Assembly: GCF_000510725.1 (NCBI RefSeq)
Contig: NZ_AZNZ01000001.1
Span: forward strand, 496,001 to 560,000
Direction: 5' to 3'
DNA length: 64,000 nt
Source of the DNA: Pseudoxanthomonas sp. J31
GTDB lineage: Bacteria; Pseudomonadota; Gammaproteobacteria; Xanthomonadales; Xanthomonadaceae
Shown here: positions 20,841-33,338 of the stretch, piece by piece
Position numbering within the stretch: the first letter of the stretch is position 1
Layout: every line of letters begins with the position of its first letter
The notes under the pieces: generated by a model
The model's database searches: none
Told to the model about the DNA's origin: nothing
What the model saw: only the letters and a program-made list of their open reading frames with translations
Program-made: the position numbers and the translations under genes

Positions 20841-22427
20841 TCAGTGGCGGAAGTGACGCACGCCGGTGAACACCATGGCGATGCCGTGCTCGTCGGCCGC
20901 GGCGATCACCTCGGCGTCGCGCATCGAGCCGCCGGGCTGGATCACCGCCTTGATGCCGGCCTCGGCCGCCGCGTCGATGCCGTCGCGGAACGGGAAGAAC
21001 GCGTCGGAGGCCATCACCGAACCCTCGACCACCAGCCCGGCGTCGGCGGCCTTGATCCCGGCGATGCGCGCCGAGTAGACGCGGCTCATCTGCCCGGCGC
21101 CGACGCCGATGGTGCGGTTGTCCTTCGCGTAGACGATGGCGTTGGACTTGACGAACTTGGCCACCTTCCAGGCAAACAGCAGGTCGGCGAACTGCTGTTC
21201 GGTGGGGGCCAGCTTCGTCACCACCTTCAGCTCGTCGCGGGTGACCACGCGGTCGTCGGCGGTCTGCATCAGCAGGCCCGAGCCCACGCGCTTGAGGTCG
21301 ATGAAGCCCGGCGACGGCGGCGCCATCGGGATCCGCAGCACGCGCACGTTGGCCTTCTTCTTCGCGTACTCCAGCGCGCCTTCGTCGTAGTCCGGGGCGA
21401 TCAGCACCTCGACGAACTGGCGGTCGAGGATGGTCTGCGCGGTGGCCGCGTCCAGCGGGCGGTTGAAGGCGATGATGCCGCCGAAGGCGCTGGTCGGGTC
21501 GGTGGCGTAGGCTTGCTCGTAAGCCTCGCCCACGCCGGCGGCCACGGCCACGCCGCAGGGGTTGGCGTGCTTGACGATCACGCAGGCCGGGGCGTCGAAC
21601 TGGCGCACGCATTCCCAGGCCGCGTCGCTGTCGGCGATGTTGTTGTAGCTCAGCTCCTTGCCCTGCAGCTGGGTGAAGGTGGCCAGCGAGCCGGGCGCCG
21701 GGTGCAGGTCGCGGTAGAACGCGGCCTGCTGGTGCGGGTTCTCGCCGTAGCGCAGGTCCATGACCTTGACGAAGCTGCCGTTGGCCTGGGCGGAGAAGGC
21801 CGCGCGCACCGGCACTTCGGCGCTGGCGTCGGTCACGGCCGACAGGTAGTTGCTGATCGCAGCGTCGTACTGGGCCACGCGGTTGAACGCGGCCACCGAC
21901 AGGGCGAAGCGGGTGGCGGCCGAGAGCTTGCCGTCGTTGGCCTCCAGCTCGGCCAGCAGGCCGGCGTACTGCTCCGGCGAGGTGGCCACCGCGACCCGGG
22001 CGAAGTTCTTGGCCGCGCTGCGCAGCATCGCCGGGCCGCCGATGTCGATGTTCTCCACCGCCTCGGCCAGGGTGCAGTCGGCGCGGGCGGTGACCTGCTC
22101 GAACGGATACAGGTTCAGCACCAGCAGGTCGATCGGGGCGATGCCGTGCTCGGCCATCACCGCATCATCCAGGCCCGCGCGGCCGAGCAGGCCGCCGTGG
22201 ACCACCGGGTGCAGGGTCTTGACCCGGCCGTCCATCATTTCCGGGAAGCCGGTGACCTCGGACACGTCCCTGACCGGCAGGCCGGCCTCGCGGATGGCGC
22301 GGGCGGTGCCGCCGGTGGACAGCAGCTCGACGCCACGCGCGGCCAGGGCGCGGGCCAGGTCGATCAGGCCGGTCTTGTCGGAAACGGACAGCAGTGCCCG
22401 GCGCACGGGCAGGAAATCGGCGGTCAT
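20841..22427 (-). CDS. purH: bifunctional AICAR formyltransferase/IMP cyclohydrolase PurH
   Basis: PurH, 528 residues, does the last two steps of IMP synthesis. The N-terminal cyclohydrolase (MGS-like) domain holds [21 protein letters not shown] and GGLLGR in the first 110 residues; the C-terminal transformylase domain (about 200-528) has the LRYGENPHQ motif and the conserved HANPCGVA. It lies 67 bases downstream of fis and upstream of a GNAT gene and purD, part of a long minus-strand transcription unit that starts at aroQ. Confidence 0.97.
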   Translation of the reverse strand: MTADFLPVRRALLSVSDKTGLIDLARALAARGVELLSTGGTARAIREAGLPVRDVSEVTGFPEMMDGRVKTLHPVVHGGLLGRAGLDDAVMAEHGIAPIDLLVLNLYPFEQVTARADCTLAEAVENIDIGGPAMLRSAAKNFARVAVATSPEQYAGLLAELEANDGKLSAATRFALSVAAFNRVAQYDAAISNYLSAVTDASAEVPVRAAFSAQANGSFVKVMDLRYGENPHQQAAFYRDLHPAPGSLATFTQLQGKELSYNNIADSDAAWECVRQFDAPACVIVKHANPCGVAVAAGVGEAYEQAYATDPTSAFGGIIAFNRPLDAATAQTILDRQFVEVLIAPDYDEGALEYAKKKANVRVLRIPMAPPSPGFIDLKRVGSGLLMQTADDRVVTRDELKVVTKLAPTEQQFADLLFAWKVAKFVKSNAIVYAKDNRTIGVGAGQMSRVYSARIAGIKAADAGLVVEGSVMASDAFFPFRDGIDAAAEAGIKAVIQPGGSMRDAEVIAAADEHGIAMVFTGVRHFRH

Positions 22428-22494
22428 GGGTGGGCAGCAGGGTGCGGGGAAAGAGGCGGAATTATAGCCGCCGCCCCCGGGGCCGCCCGCGGGC

Positions 22495-22800
22495 TCAGAC
22501 CAGCCCGTAGTCCTTCAGCTTCTTGCGCAGGGTGGCGCGGTGGATCCCCAGCAGCGCCGCGGCGCGGCTCTGGTTGCCGTCGCAGTGGTTCAGCACCTCG
22601 ACGAACAGCGGGATCTCCATCTCGCGCAGGACGATCTCGTAGACGTCGTTGGCTTCCACCCCGTCCAGGTCGCGCAGGTAGCGGCGCACCGACTGCGCCA
22701 CGTGCTCGCGCAGGGGCGGGCGGGGGGCGCTGCGGCCGGCGTCGGCGCGGGAAGGGGCGTTCTGCTGCACGTGGGATTCCGTTGGATGATGCGCGTGCAT
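22495..22800 (-). CDS. fis: DNA-binding protein Fis
   Basis: Fis, 101 residues, a nucleoid protein that bends DNA and controls stable-RNA and growth-phase promoters. The last 45 residues contain the hallmark helix-turn-helix [20 protein letters not shown]. The N-terminal part is longer and less conserved than in E. coli. The start is the ATG at 22800; a GTG at 22770 would remove ten residues and is the alternative. The place between DUF3426 and purH is characteristic of Xanthomonadaceae; in enterobacteria fis follows dusB instead. Confidence 0.93.
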   Translation of the reverse strand: MHAHHPTESHVQQNAPSRADAGRSAPRPPLREHVAQSVRRYLRDLDGVEANDVYEIVLREMEIPLFVEVLNHCDGNQSRAAALLGIHRATLRKKLKDYGLV

Positions 22801-22850
22801 CGAGCGGGTTGGGGAGTCTAGCGCGGCCGCCCGGCCGCTGCCATTGGCCA

Positions 22851-23702
22851 TCAGTGGAACCTGAAGGAGAACGCCACCGTGCCCGGCGCCGGCTCCTGCA
22901 CCACGAAGGTGACCTGCGCGCTCTGCCCGGGTGCGAGCAATCCTTCCGGCGCCTCGCCCAGGTATTGCTCCGGCGCGAACACGCCGCTGCCGGTGGTGCG
23001 GCCGTCGGCATCGGCCAGCGACAGCTGCAGCAGCGGCCAGGGCTGGGCCCAGCGCGCATCGTTGCGGAAGGTGGCGTCCACGCGCAGGGTGCCCGGCGCC
23101 TGGCCCGGGCGCACGCTGCGCTCGACCATGGTGAATGCGCCCGGCTCGCGCCAGTCCGGCAGGCTGCAGCGCAGCACGCCGCAGGCCTGCAGCAGCAACG
23201 GGCGCCATTGCGGATCGGCCGCCAGCCGCGCGCGGTCGGCCAGCAGCACCTGCAGGCCGAGCAGCAGGGCCAGCAGCACCACCAGCGGCCACTGCCAGCG
23301 CGCGCGCCGCGGGCGCGCCGCGTTGGTGCGTGGTGCGGCGGACGCCTGCGCCGGCGTGGCATGCAGGGCGACGACGGACGGTGCATCCGCGGCGATGGCC
23401 GGTGGCGGCTGCGGCGTGGACCGCGGCTCGGGCTGCGGTTGCGGGATGGGCTCCGGTCCGGGCGCAGGGTCTGCTGCGGCGGATGCCGCTTCCGGCGCGA
23501 TAGCCGCTGGCGGCGTCGGTTCGTCATCCAGCAGGGTGGCCAGCGCCGGCGGTGCAGCCGCGCCTGCCACGGCCGGACCGCTGGCGGCCGATGCGCCGGG
23601 ATCGGCCGCCAGCGGCTTGCCGCAGCGCGGGCAGGCCTCGGGCCGCGGCTGGCCCGACAGGTGGGTGACCAGGAAATCGCAGTGCGGGCAGGCGGTGAAC
23701 AT
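22851..23702 (-). CDS. zinc-ribbon and DUF3426 domain membrane protein
   Basis: A 283-residue protein with three parts. An N-terminal zinc ribbon ([12 protein letters not shown] ... CPRCGKPL; Cys5, Cys8, Cys24, Cys27), of the MJ0042 type, is followed by a Pro/Ala linker and one transmembrane helix (about 137-157). The C-terminal periplasmic DUF3426 domain (about 165-283) has the segment [15 protein letters not shown]. Function not known. It sits between prmA and fis, a place conserved in many gammaproteobacteria and betaproteobacteria. Confidence 0.85.
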   Translation of the reverse strand: MFTACPHCDFLVTHLSGQPRPEACPRCGKPLAADPGASAASGPAVAGAAAPPALATLLDDEPTPPAAIAPEAASAAADPAPGPEPIPQPQPEPRSTPQPPPAIAADAPSVVALHATPAQASAAPRTNAARPRRARWQWPLVVLLALLLGLQVLLADRARLAADPQWRPLLLQACGVLRCSLPDWREPGAFTMVERSVRPGQAPGTLRVDATFRNDARWAQPWPLLQLSLADADGRTTGSGVFAPEQYLGEAPEGLLAPGQSAQVTFVVQEPAPGTVAFSFRFH

Positions 23703-23743
23703 GCCCGCTATTCAACCATGCGCCCGCGGCCGGCGCAGGCGCC

Positions 23744-24661
23744 TTAGCGGCGCACGCCGTCGATCCGCACCCAATCGCCGTCGACGCTGGCCTGCAGCTC
23801 GTCGAACCAGGCCGCGTAGCGCTGCAGCAGTTCGCCTTCCTGGCCCTCCAGGATGCCGGACAGGGCGATGCGCCCGCCCGGGGCCACGCGCGCGGCCAGG
23901 GTGTTGGCCAGCGCATCCAGCGCCGAGGCGAGGATGTTGGCCACCACCACCGGATAGGTCGCTTCCGGTTCGTCCTGCGGCAGGTACACCGCCAGCTGGC
24001 CTTCGACCTCGTTGCGCAGCGCGTTGTCGAGCGAGGCCTGCAGCGCCTGCGGGTCGTTGTCCACGCCCACCGCCTGCGCGGCGCCGAGCTTCAGCGCGGC
24101 CAGGGCGAGGATCCCGGAGCCGCAGCCGAAGTCGAGCACGCGCGCGTCCTGCAGCAGGCCTTCGCCGGCCAGCTGGTCCAGCCAGCGCAGGCACAGCGCG
24201 GTGGTCGGATGGGTACCCGAGCCGAACGCCAGGCCCGGGTCCAGGCGCACCACCGCGGCATCGGCCGCGGTGGCCTCGGCCGGCAGTTCGTGGTTCCACG
24301 GCACGATCCAGGTGCGCGCGCCGAAGCGCATCGGCTGGAACTGGTCGAGCCAGACCCGCTCCCAGTCCTGGTCCTCGACCTTGCGGAACGAGGCGCTGCT
24401 CCAGTCCAGCGACGGGTCGAACGCCTCCAGCGCGGCCAGCAGGGCCAGCGCGTCGACGTCGGCGTCGAACAGCGCGCTCAGCACCAGCGACTTCCACACC
24501 GGGGTCTCGCCCACGCCGGGTTCGAGGATGGCGCGCTCGTTGGGAGTGTCGGCGTCGGCGTCCAGCAGGGTCACCGACAGCGCGCCCACGTCCTCCAGCG
24601 CGCGCTCGTAGCGCGGCTGCTCGGCCTCGGTGCTGCGCAGGCTAAGTTCAAGGTAGGGCAT
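23744..24661 (-). CDS. prmA: ribosomal protein L11 methyltransferase PrmA
   Basis: PrmA, 305 residues, trimethylates lysine and N-terminal sites of ribosomal protein L11. The N-terminal substrate-recognition domain (about 1-60) is followed by the SAM-binding fold with [15 protein letters not shown] (about 170-184), [16 protein letters not shown] (about 196-211) and the [13 protein letters not shown] segment, as expected for PrmA. It is 156 bases downstream of accC, with a terminator-like hairpin in between, and precedes the DUF3426 gene by 41 bases. Confidence 0.95.
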   Translation of the reverse strand: MPYLELSLRSTEAEQPRYERALEDVGALSVTLLDADADTPNERAILEPGVGETPVWKSLVLSALFDADVDALALLAALEAFDPSLDWSSASFRKVEDQDWERVWLDQFQPMRFGARTWIVPWNHELPAEATAADAAVVRLDPGLAFGSGTHPTTALCLRWLDQLAGEGLLQDARVLDFGCGSGILALAALKLGAAQAVGVDNDPQALQASLDNALRNEVEGQLAVYLPQDEPEATYPVVVANILASALDALANTLAARVAPGGRIALSGILEGQEGELLQRYAAWFDELQASVDGDWVRIDGVRR

Positions 24662-24721
24662 GGGCGTGGGCGGTTGCGGTGTGGGGGCGCGATTGTCTCA
24701 CGCGGGGCCTGCGCTGGCCGC

Positions 24722-24749
24722 AAAGGGAAAGGGCCGGCATGGCCGGCCC
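24722..24749 (-). terminator. hairpin after accC, probable partial terminator
   Basis: On the minus strand GGGCCGGC-CAT-GCCGGCCC (24731-24749) forms an 8-bp stem with a 3-base loop followed by TTTCCCTTT. It lies between accC and prmA and may attenuate read-through from the fatty-acid genes into prmA-fis-purH. Confidence 0.55.
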
Positions 24750-24817
24750 CAGGTGCCACCTGCCCGGCGCGGCGCGCCGGGGCGTTCCCGAGGCGGCGCC
24801 GCGCAGGCGGGTTGTCC

Positions 24818-26174
<1,357 letters not shown>

Positions 26175-26185
<11 letters not shown>

Positions 26186-26621
26186 GGGATTGGGCCCGTG
26201 ATTCGTGATTCGTCATTGGTAATTCGTAGTAGGCCGGCTCGTCGCGCGCGGCTGCGGTGTCGTCGATCGACCTGATCAGCGCGTTGAGGCGCGCGAAGGT
26301 GCGATCGAGCAGCTGCAGGAGGTCCTGGTCCGGGGCGGCGAGGCCGAGCCGCGGAGCCAGCGCCAGCTGCGTATCCAGTTCGGACAGCGAGCCGCGCGCA
26401 ATCAGCAGGAAACGTACGAGTTCAGGGGCATAGCGACGGGCGGCGCCTTCGGCGATGTTCGATGGCACGCTCACGGCGGCCCGGCGCATCTGCGCCGTCA
26501 GGCCGTACCGATCCTCCGCGGGAAAGCCGGCCGAGTACGCGTACACCAGGGCGGCAAGTTCCATCGCATCGCGCCATGCATCCAGGCGCTGGTGCGGCCG
26601 CTCCTTCGAATCACCAATCAC
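26175..26621 (-). CDS. four-helix-bundle protein (23S rRNA intervening-sequence/bAvd family)
   Basis: A 148-residue member of the family first seen in 23S rRNA intervening sequences and as the accessory protein of diversity-generating retroelements. Family features: [18 protein letters not shown] (about 13-30), [25 protein letters not shown] (written as [14 protein letters not shown] + [11 protein letters not shown], about 38-62), [16 protein letters not shown] (about 71-86). No reverse transcriptase or variable repeat is nearby. Both ends of the frame run into short degenerate repeats: the first codons (GTG ATT GGT GAT TCG) and the last ones (encoding [12 protein letters not shown]) are repeat sequence. 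It interrupts accB-accC. Function unknown. Confidence 0.8.
26199..26226. repeat. GATTCG-type degenerate repeat, left of the four-helix-bundle gene
   Basis: Tandem near-copies of a 7-9 base unit (GTGATTCGTGATTCGTCATT, continuing with GGTAATTCG). It is inverted relative to the copy at 26607-26635. Encodes the C-terminus of the four-helix-bundle protein. Confidence 0.75.
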
Positions 26622-26635
26622 GAATCACCAATCCC
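26607..26635. repeat. GATTCG-type degenerate repeat, right of the four-helix-bundle gene
   Basis: Reads CGAATCACCAATCACGAATC then ACCAATCCC on the plus strand, the inverted form of the unit at 26199-26226. Contains the presumed GTG start of the four-helix-bundle gene. A third copy is at 53544-53579. Confidence 0.75.
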
Positions 26636-26648
26636 GTCGTGATCGGCG

Positions 26649-27134
26649 TCAGCCGATCACGAACAGCGGCTGGTCGAACTCCACCGGCTGCCCGCTCTCG
26701 CACAGGATGGCGACCACGGTGCCGGAGACGTCGGCCTCGATCGGGTTGAACATCTTCATCGCCTCGATGATGCCGAGGGTGTCGCCGGCCTTGACCTGCT
26801 GGCCGACAGTGACGAAGGCCGGCTTGTCCGGGGCCGGGGCGGCGTAGAAGGTGCCGACCATCGGCGCGCGCACGACCTGGCCCGGCGGCAGGTCGCTGCC
26901 CGGCTTGGGGGTGCCGCCGGTGGCGGCCTCGACCGGGGAGCTCATCGGCATCGGCGCGGCGGCCGGGGCCGCGGCGGGCGAGCGCACTTCCAGCGAGGCG
27001 GCCGGGGCGGCCACCGCCACGCCCTGCGGGATGCGCGACAGGCGCACGCTTTCCTCGCCTTCCTTGATCTCGATTTCGGCGAGGTTGGATTCTTCCAGCA
27101 GGTCGATGAGTTTCTTGATCTTGCGCAGGTCCAT
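26649..27134 (-). CDS. accB: biotin carboxyl carrier protein AccB
   Basis: AccB, 161 residues, carries the biotin that shuttles CO2 between AccC and the carboxyltransferase AccAD. The N-terminal helix ([20 protein letters not shown]) is followed by a Pro/Ala linker (about 45-85) and the biotinyl domain (about 88-161) with the biotin-accepting lysine in EAMKMFN. It is 54 bases downstream of aroQ, so the gene order is aroQ-accB, as in many gammaproteobacteria. Confidence 0.97.
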   Translation of the reverse strand: MDLRKIKKLIDLLEESNLAEIEIKEGEESVRLSRIPQGVAVAAPAASLEVRSPAAAPAAAPMPMSSPVEAATGGTPKPGSDLPPGQVVRAPMVGTFYAAPAPDKPAFVTVGQQVKAGDTLGIIEAMKMFNPIEADVSGTVVAILCESGQPVEFDQPLFVIG

Positions 27135-27188
27135 GGTGGCCTCTGTGTGGGGCGTCCGCGGCGCGGACGCGTTGCAACGGGATGGGGC

Positions 27189-27629
27189 TCAGGCCGGCAG
27201 CCGCGCCAGCGCCGCATCCAGGGCGTAGCGGTAGCTGTCGGCGCCGAACCCGCACACCACGCCGACCGCCTTGTCGCTGAAGTAGCTGTGCTGGCGGAAC
27301 GGTTCGCGGGCGTGCGGGTTGGACAGGTGGATCTCGATGAATGGGATCGCCACCGCCGCCAGGGCGTCGCGCAGGGCGACGGAGGTATGGGTGAAGGCGG
27401 CGGGGTTGATCAGGATGAAGGCCGTGCCGTCCTGGCGGGCGGCCTGGACCCGGTCCACCAGCGCATGCTCGGCGTTGGACTGGAACGACTCGAGCTGGTG
27501 CCCGGCGGCCGCGGCGCGGCGGGCCAGGTCGGCGTCGATGTCGGCCAGGGTTGCGTGGCCGTAGACCTCCGGCTCGCGGGTGCCGAGCAGGTTGAGGTTG
27601 GGGCCGTGCAGGACCAGCAGCTTTGCCAT
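27189..27629 (-). CDS. aroQ: type II 3-dehydroquinate dehydratase AroQ
   Basis: AroQ, 146 residues, catalyses the third step of the shikimate pathway through a trans elimination. The family motifs are complete: [16 protein letters not shown] (about 7-22, with the catalytic Tyr), [16 protein letters not shown] (about 73-88) and the catalytic His in EIHLSN (about 97-102). Start at 27629 because homologues begin at [11 protein letters not shown]; no strong ribosome-binding site is visible. First gene of the aroQ-accB operon; a possible operator lies upstream at 27708-27725. Confidence 0.95.
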   Translation of the reverse strand: MAKLLVLHGPNLNLLGTREPEVYGHATLADIDADLARRAAAAGHQLESFQSNAEHALVDRVQAARQDGTAFILINPAAFTHTSVALRDALAAVAIPFIEIHLSNPHAREPFRQHSYFSDKAVGVVCGFGADSYRYALDAALARLPA

Positions 27630-27707
27630 GGTTGCGGGCGGAACCGGAAAGGGCGGCAGTCTGGAGGAAGGCGCCTTTACTGTCCAGTTCGGCGAAGATG
27701 AAAGCGT

Positions 27708-27725
27708 TTCAAGCAACCGTTTGAA
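27708..27725. promoter_or_regulatory. imperfect palindrome upstream of aroQ-accBC, PsrA-like
   Basis: TTCAAGCAACCGTTTGAA: five-base arms TTCAA/TTGAA around an 8-base centre, about 80 bases upstream of the aroQ start. The outer arms and the CAAAC half-site resemble operators of the TetR-type fatty-acid regulator PsrA. No such regulator is in the window. Confidence 0.35.
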
Positions 27726-27733
27726 GGCCGGCC

Positions 27734-28303
27734 TCAGTCCGGCCCGGTGCCGGCCGCGGCCCAGTCGGCGATCTCGCCGGGCTGGAACGGTCCCAGCTTC
27801 TGCCGCAGCACCCGGCGCTGCCGATCCAGCAGCACCGTGTAGGGCAGCAGGCCGCGGGTATTGCCCAGCCGCACGCTGGCGTCGGCCGGACCGGGGCGGT
27901 CCAGCAGGATCGGGTAGTCCACCGGGACCTGGCGCAGGAAGGCGCGCACCGCCTCCGCCTCGTCCAGGGCCAGGCCCACGACCTGGACCCCGTCCGCGCC
28001 CTGGGCGGCAGCGAAGCGCTGCAGCTCCGGCATCTCCTCCACGCAAGGCCCGCACCAGCTGGCCCAGACGTTGACCAGCAGCGGGCGGCCGGGCGCGATC
28101 GCGGCCAGTTCGACGAGGTTGCCGTCCAGGTCGGGCAGGCGGATCGGGTCGGGGTGCTGCCCCGGCATGGCCGCGCGCACCCCTTCGGGCACCGGCAGCG
28201 GCGCCGGCAGGTCCGGGCGGCGCTGCTCGTACCAGGCGCGCGCGCCCAGGCCCAGCGCGGCGGCGCAGGCTGCCGCCAGGACCAGGCGCAGGCCGGGCCT
28301 CAC
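27734..28303 (-). CDS. TlpA-like thiol:disulfide oxidoreductase
   Basis: A 189-residue periplasmic thioredoxin-fold protein. An N-terminal signal or anchor ([17 protein letters not shown], about 5-21) is followed by a redoxin domain with the CxxC motif in [14 protein letters not shown] (about 82-95) and the cis-Pro region [10 protein letters not shown] (about 152-161). The start is the GTG at 28303, whose last bases are the TGA stop of dsbD (GTGA overlap), so it is translationally coupled to dsbD, its likely electron donor. Role: reduction of a periplasmic substrate, perhaps in cytochrome c maturation; substrate not readable. Confidence 0.88.
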   Translation of the reverse strand: MRPGLRLVLAAACAAALGLGARAWYEQRRPDLPAPLPVPEGVRAAMPGQHPDPIRLPDLDGNLVELAAIAPGRPLLVNVWASWCGPCVEEMPELQRFAAAQGADGVQVVGLALDEAEAVRAFLRQVPVDYPILLDRPGPADASVRLGNTRGLLPYTVLLDRQRRVLRQKLGPFQPGEIADWAAAGTGPD

Positions 28304-30588
28304 CGCGCCGCCGCCCTGAGCAGGGCGTCCTCGACGATCGCCGGGGTCAGCACCGGCGGCAGCACCGCCGGCGGTGCGCCGGGTCCGTAGACCACGTACA
28401 GCGGCACGCCCACCGCGTTGTGCGCCTCGAGGAACGCGCTGATGGCCGGATCGGTATTGGTCCAGTCGCCGCGCATGTAGACCGCCCCGGTGCGGCCCAG
28501 CAGTTCGCGGAAGCCGTCGCGGGCCAGCACGTTGCGCTCGTTGGCCTTGCAGGTCACGCACCAGTCGGCGGTCATGTTGACGAATACCACCCGGTTCTCG
28601 CCGCGCAACCGGTCCAGCTCGGCGGCCGAGTAGGGCACCGCGTCGCTGTCGGCGGCGCGCACGCTGGCCGGCGGCAGGCGGGTCACGCCCCACACCGGCG
28701 CCAGCGCCACCGCGACCAGGACCAGGGCGGCCAGGGTGGCGCCACGGCGGCCCCACCAGCGGCTGCGCTCGAACCACCACAGCGCCAGCGCCAGCACCGC
28801 GGCGCCGACCAGCACCATCGCCACCGCGTCCACCCCGCGCTGGCGGCCGAGGATCCACAGCAGCCACACCGCGGTCAGGTACATCGGATAGGCCAGCAGC
28901 TGCTTGACCGTCTCCATCCACGGCCCCGGTTGCGGCAGCCGCCGTGCCAGTGCCGGCACGAAGCCGACCAGCAGGAACGGCAGCGCCAGGCCCAGGCCCA
29001 GTACCAGGAACACCAGCATCCCGGCCGCGGCCGGCGCGGCGAAGGCGTAGGCCAGGGCGGGGCCCATGAACGGGGCTATGCAGGGGCTGGCGACCACGCA
29101 GGCCAGCACCCCGGTGAGGAAGTCGCCGGCCGGTCCGTTGCGCGCGGCGGCCAGGCCGCCGCCGACCCCGGTGCCCAGGGTGTACACGCCCGACAGGCTC
29201 AGGCCGACCGCGAACATCAGGTAGGCCAGCGCGGCCACGAACCATGGCTGCTGCAGCTGGAAGCCCCAGCCGGCGGCCTGGCCGGCGGCGCGCAGGCCCA
29301 CCACCAGGGCGCCGACGGCGGCGAACGCCACCAGCACGCCCGCCGTGTACCACAGCGCGTGGGCGCGGGCGCGCTCGCGGCTCTCCCCGCTCTGGGCCAG
29401 GCCCAGGGCCTTGAGCGAGAGCACCGGGAGCACGCATGGCATCAGGTTCAGCACCAGACCGCCCAGCAGGGCCAGCAGCAGGGCGCCGACCAGGCCGCGC
29501 TTGCCGTTGCCCGCGGCCGCTGGCGGCGCCGCGGTGCGCGCGGCGTTGCCGGCCGAGGCATCCGGTGCCGCTTCCGGCGGGGCCGGCAGCTCCGCAGGCG
29601 CCACCTCGCCGGCGTCTGCGGCCGGGGCCGGGGGCAGCGGCGCGGCGCCCACCGCCGCCGCCGTCGTCACCTCTCCGGTGGGCAGGTCCACGGCCACGCG
29701 CCGGGTCATCGGCGGGTAGCAGATGCCGCCTTCCTGGCAGCCCTGGAAGGTCACCACCAGGGTGGCGCGCGCCGGGTGCGGCCGGGTGCGGACCACCGGC
29801 AGCACGACCTCCGCCGGTTCGAAGTACACCGTCACCTCGCCGAAGTGCTCGTCGCGGTGCGCGGTTCCCGGCGGCCACTGCGGGCGGCCGGCGGACAGGC
29901 CCGGCGCGTCCTCCAGCACGAACCGGGTGGTGTCGCGGTAGATGTAGTAGCCGGCCACCGGCTGCAGGCGCACGCGGATGCGGTTGCCGCCGTCGGCGAT
30001 GGCGTCCACCGCGAAGGCCTGCGCCTCCGGCAGGGCCGGGCGGACGCCGCCCAGCGCCGTCGCGAGGCGGTCGCGCCCGGCGTTGGCCGACTGCAGCGCC
30101 GCCAGGCGGCTGGCGGCGGTGCTGGTGCCGGGCAGGCGCACCTGCACCCGGCGGGTCTGCGGCGGATAGCAGATGCCGATGTCGGCGCAGCCCTGGTAGC
30201 GGATCTGCAGCTCGGCGCTGGCGCCGGCGCCGGTGGGCTGGCCGTCGAGGATCGCCACCAGCGCGCCGCGGTAGGTTTCCACCGGACCGAAGAACTCGTC
30301 GACGTGGCGCTCGCCGGCCGGCAGCCGCAGGTTGCCGCCGACGAAGTCGCCGCTGGCGCTGACCGCGGTGCGGTGGCGGTAGAGGTAGTAGCCCTCGGCG
30401 ATCTTCCAGTGGATCTCGATCCGCCCCGGTTCGGGCGCGGTCGCGGTCAGGACGAAGGCCTCGTCCACCGGCAGCAGGTCCTTGGCGTCGACCGCGGCCT
30501 GGACGGGGGCGAGGACCGCCAGCCAGGTCAGCAGCATCAGGAGCAGGCCGGGCAGGTGCCGGGCCGGCAGGGGGCGGTGCGGGGTCAT
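28300..30588 (-). CDS. dsbD: thiol:disulfide interchange protein DsbD with duplicated N-terminal domain
   Basis: DsbD, 762 residues, longer than E. coli DsbD (about 565). It carries electrons from cytosolic thioredoxin to periplasmic thiol proteins. The order is: signal peptide (about 10-31), two consecutive DsbD-alpha domains with paired cysteines CADIGIC (Cys134, Cys140) and CQEGGIC (Cys284, Cys290), a Pro/Ala linker (about 315-370), eight transmembrane helices with the membrane cysteines in NLMPCVLP and ASPCIAP, and a C-terminal thioredoxin domain with WCVTCK. The exact 150-residue spacing of the cysteine pairs shows a tandem duplication. Operon cutA-dsbD-tlpA. Start at 30588, 22 bases after cutA. 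Confidence 0.93.
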   Translation of the reverse strand: MTPHRPLPARHLPGLLLMLLTWLAVLAPVQAAVDAKDLLPVDEAFVLTATAPEPGRIEIHWKIAEGYYLYRHRTAVSASGDFVGGNLRLPAGERHVDEFFGPVETYRGALVAILDGQPTGAGASAELQIRYQGCADIGICYPPQTRRVQVRLPGTSTAASRLAALQSANAGRDRLATALGGVRPALPEAQAFAVDAIADGGNRIRVRLQPVAGYYIYRDTTRFVLEDAPGLSAGRPQWPPGTAHRDEHFGEVTVYFEPAEVVLPVVRTRPHPARATLVVTFQGCQEGGICYPPMTRRVAVDLPTGEVTTAAAVGAAPLPPAPAADAGEVAPAELPAPPEAAPDASAGNAARTAAPPAAAGNGKRGLVGALLLALLGGLVLNLMPCVLPVLSLKALGLAQSGESRERARAHALWYTAGVLVAFAAVGALVVGLRAAGQAAGWGFQLQQPWFVAALAYLMFAVGLSLSGVYTLGTGVGGGLAAARNGPAGDFLTGVLACVVASPCIAPFMGPALAYAFAAPAAAGMLVFLVLGLGLALPFLLVGFVPALARRLPQPGPWMETVKQLLAYPMYLTAVWLLWILGRQRGVDAVAMVLVGAAVLALALWWFERSRWWGRRGATLAALVLVAVALAPVWGVTRLPPASVRAADSDAVPYSAAELDRLRGENRVVFVNMTADWCVTCKANERNVLARDGFRELLGRTGAVYMRGDWTNTDPAISAFLEAHNAVGVPLYVVYGPGAPPAVLPPVLTPAIVEDALLRAAAR

Positions 30589-30610
30589 GCGTGTCTTCGT
30601 CTTCCGTTCG

Positions 30611-30928
30611 TCAGTCGCGGGTGGCCTCGACCACCCATCCGAGGTAGGCGGGCAGCCCGGCCGTGGCCTGGACCGCGAGCACCTCGGGGAGTTCATAGGG
30701 ATGCAGCGCCTGCAGCCGCCCGATCAGGTCCGGCAGGCGGTCGGCCGGGGCCTTGGCCAGCAGCAGCACCTCGTCGGCCAACTCCACCGCGCCCTGCCAG
30801 CGGTATACCGAGTGCATCCCCGGCAGCACGCTGGCGCACGCGGCCAGCCGCTCCTCCACCAGGGTCCTGGCCAGGGTGGAGGCGGTGTCCGGGTCGGGGC
30901 AGCTGCAAAACACCAGGTGCACGTCCAT
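30611..30928 (-). CDS. cutA: divalent-cation tolerance protein CutA
   Basis: CutA, 105 residues, a trimeric ferredoxin-like fold protein tied to copper tolerance in E. coli, though its molecular role is unclear. Family segments are TLARTLVEERLAACASVLPG (about 18-37), SVYRWQGAVELADEVLLLAK (about 40-59) and the C-terminal LPAYLGWV (about 92-99). Lies immediately upstream of dsbD, the order also found in enterobacteria (cutA-dsbD). Divergent from groES. Confidence 0.93.
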   Translation of the reverse strand: MDVHLVFCSCPDPDTASTLARTLVEERLAACASVLPGMHSVYRWQGAVELADEVLLLAKAPADRLPDLIGRLQALHPYELPEVLAVQATAGLPAYLGWVVEATRD

Positions 30929-30999
30929 GGGCTCAGAGTGTAGCCGGCCGCGGCCCCGGGGCCCGGACCCGGGGCCCGGAAGAAAAACCCGGCCGGCCC

Positions 31000-31028
31000 C
31001 TTGAAAGGCCTCCGCCGGCGCCCCACAT
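31000..31028 (+). promoter_or_regulatory. heat-shock (sigma-32) promoter of groESL
   Basis: CTTGAAA (31000-31006), a 14-base spacer, then CCCCACAT (31021-31028): a near-consensus sigma-32 promoter. The transcript would start near 31035 and include the CIRCE element. Confidence 0.75.
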
Positions 31029-31077
31029 GGGGCCCATGCCCTCGGCCCGTCGGGGGTTTTTCCTGCCGTCGCGGGCG

Positions 31078-31104
31078 CTGGCACTCGCCAGGGGCGAGTG
31101 CTAG
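31078..31104. promoter_or_regulatory. CIRCE element (HrcA operator) upstream of groES
   Basis: CTGGCACTC - 9 bases - GAGTGCTAG, against the CIRCE consensus TTAGCACTC-N9-GAGTGCTAA. It is 48 bases before the groES ATG. Two of 18 arm positions differ on the left (C, G) and one on the right. Confidence 0.92.
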
Positions 31105-31152
31105 ACTCGCCGCCCTTTTTCCAACCCAGTCAATCACTTGTGAGGGATTGAA

Positions 31153-31443
31153 ATGAGCAACATCAAGCCGCTGTACGACCGCGTCGTGATCAAGCGCACC
31201 GAGGAGGAGAAGGTCTCCGCCGGTGGCATCGTGATCCCGGATTCGGCTGCCGAGAAGCCGATCAAGGGCACGGTCATCGCCGTGGGCGAGGGCAAGGTGC
31301 TCGACAACGGCAGCGTGCGCGCCCCCAAGGTCAAGGTCGGCGACCAGGTGCTGTTCGGCAAGTACGCCGGCACCGAGGTCAAGCTGGACGGCACCGAGTA
31401 CCTGGTGGTGAAGGAAGACGACATCTTCGCGGTGCTGGGCTGA
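31153..31443 (+). CDS. groS: co-chaperonin GroES
   Basis: GroES, 96 residues, the heptameric lid of the GroEL cavity. Standard sequence with the mobile loop [18 protein letters not shown] (about 18-35) and the roof hairpin. A GAGG site precedes the ATG. First gene of groES-groEL with 63 bases between them. Preceded by a sigma-32 promoter and a CIRCE element, so both positive (heat-shock sigma) and negative (HrcA) control are likely. Confidence 0.98.
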   Translation: MSNIKPLYDRVVIKRTEEEKVSAGGIVIPDSAAEKPIKGTVIAVGEGKVLDNGSVRAPKVKVGDQVLFGKYAGTEVKLDGTEYLVVKEDDIFAVLG

Positions 31444-31485
31444 GTCCCGCCGCGGTTCCTGCGCTTCGATCCACTCAACGCTTAA

Positions 31486-33141
<1,656 letters not shown>

Positions 33142-33174
33142 TCCAGGCCCCAAGGCCGGTCCACGCAGTACCGG

Positions 33175-33200
33175 AAGGCCCCGCCGCAAGGCGGGGCCTT
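33175..33200 (+). terminator. intrinsic terminator of groESL
   Basis: Perfect 11-bp stem AAGGCCCCGCC / GGCGGGGCCTT with a GCAA tetraloop, then TTTCCTTT. Confidence 0.9.
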
Positions 33201-33338
33201 TCCTTTGCGCGCATGGCGGATTCCGTGACCGGGTGCGCGCCGCGGGCACGCCGCGACCAAGGCGGGATTAATGCGCGCGCGGTGGCGGTCGCTATCCACC
33301 CAGGACCCCGCGTCCCAACCCACCCAACGGAATCCCCC

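Noticed and set aside
26199..26635. CRISPR-like or diversity-generating retroelement locus around the four-helix-bundle gene
   Set aside because: The repeats are short degenerate units without unique spacers, and there is no reverse transcriptase, template repeat or cas gene.
30940..30985. Direct repeat CCCGGGGCCCGG before groES
   Set aside because: Low-complexity GC repeat without a link to the sigma-32 promoter or CIRCE.
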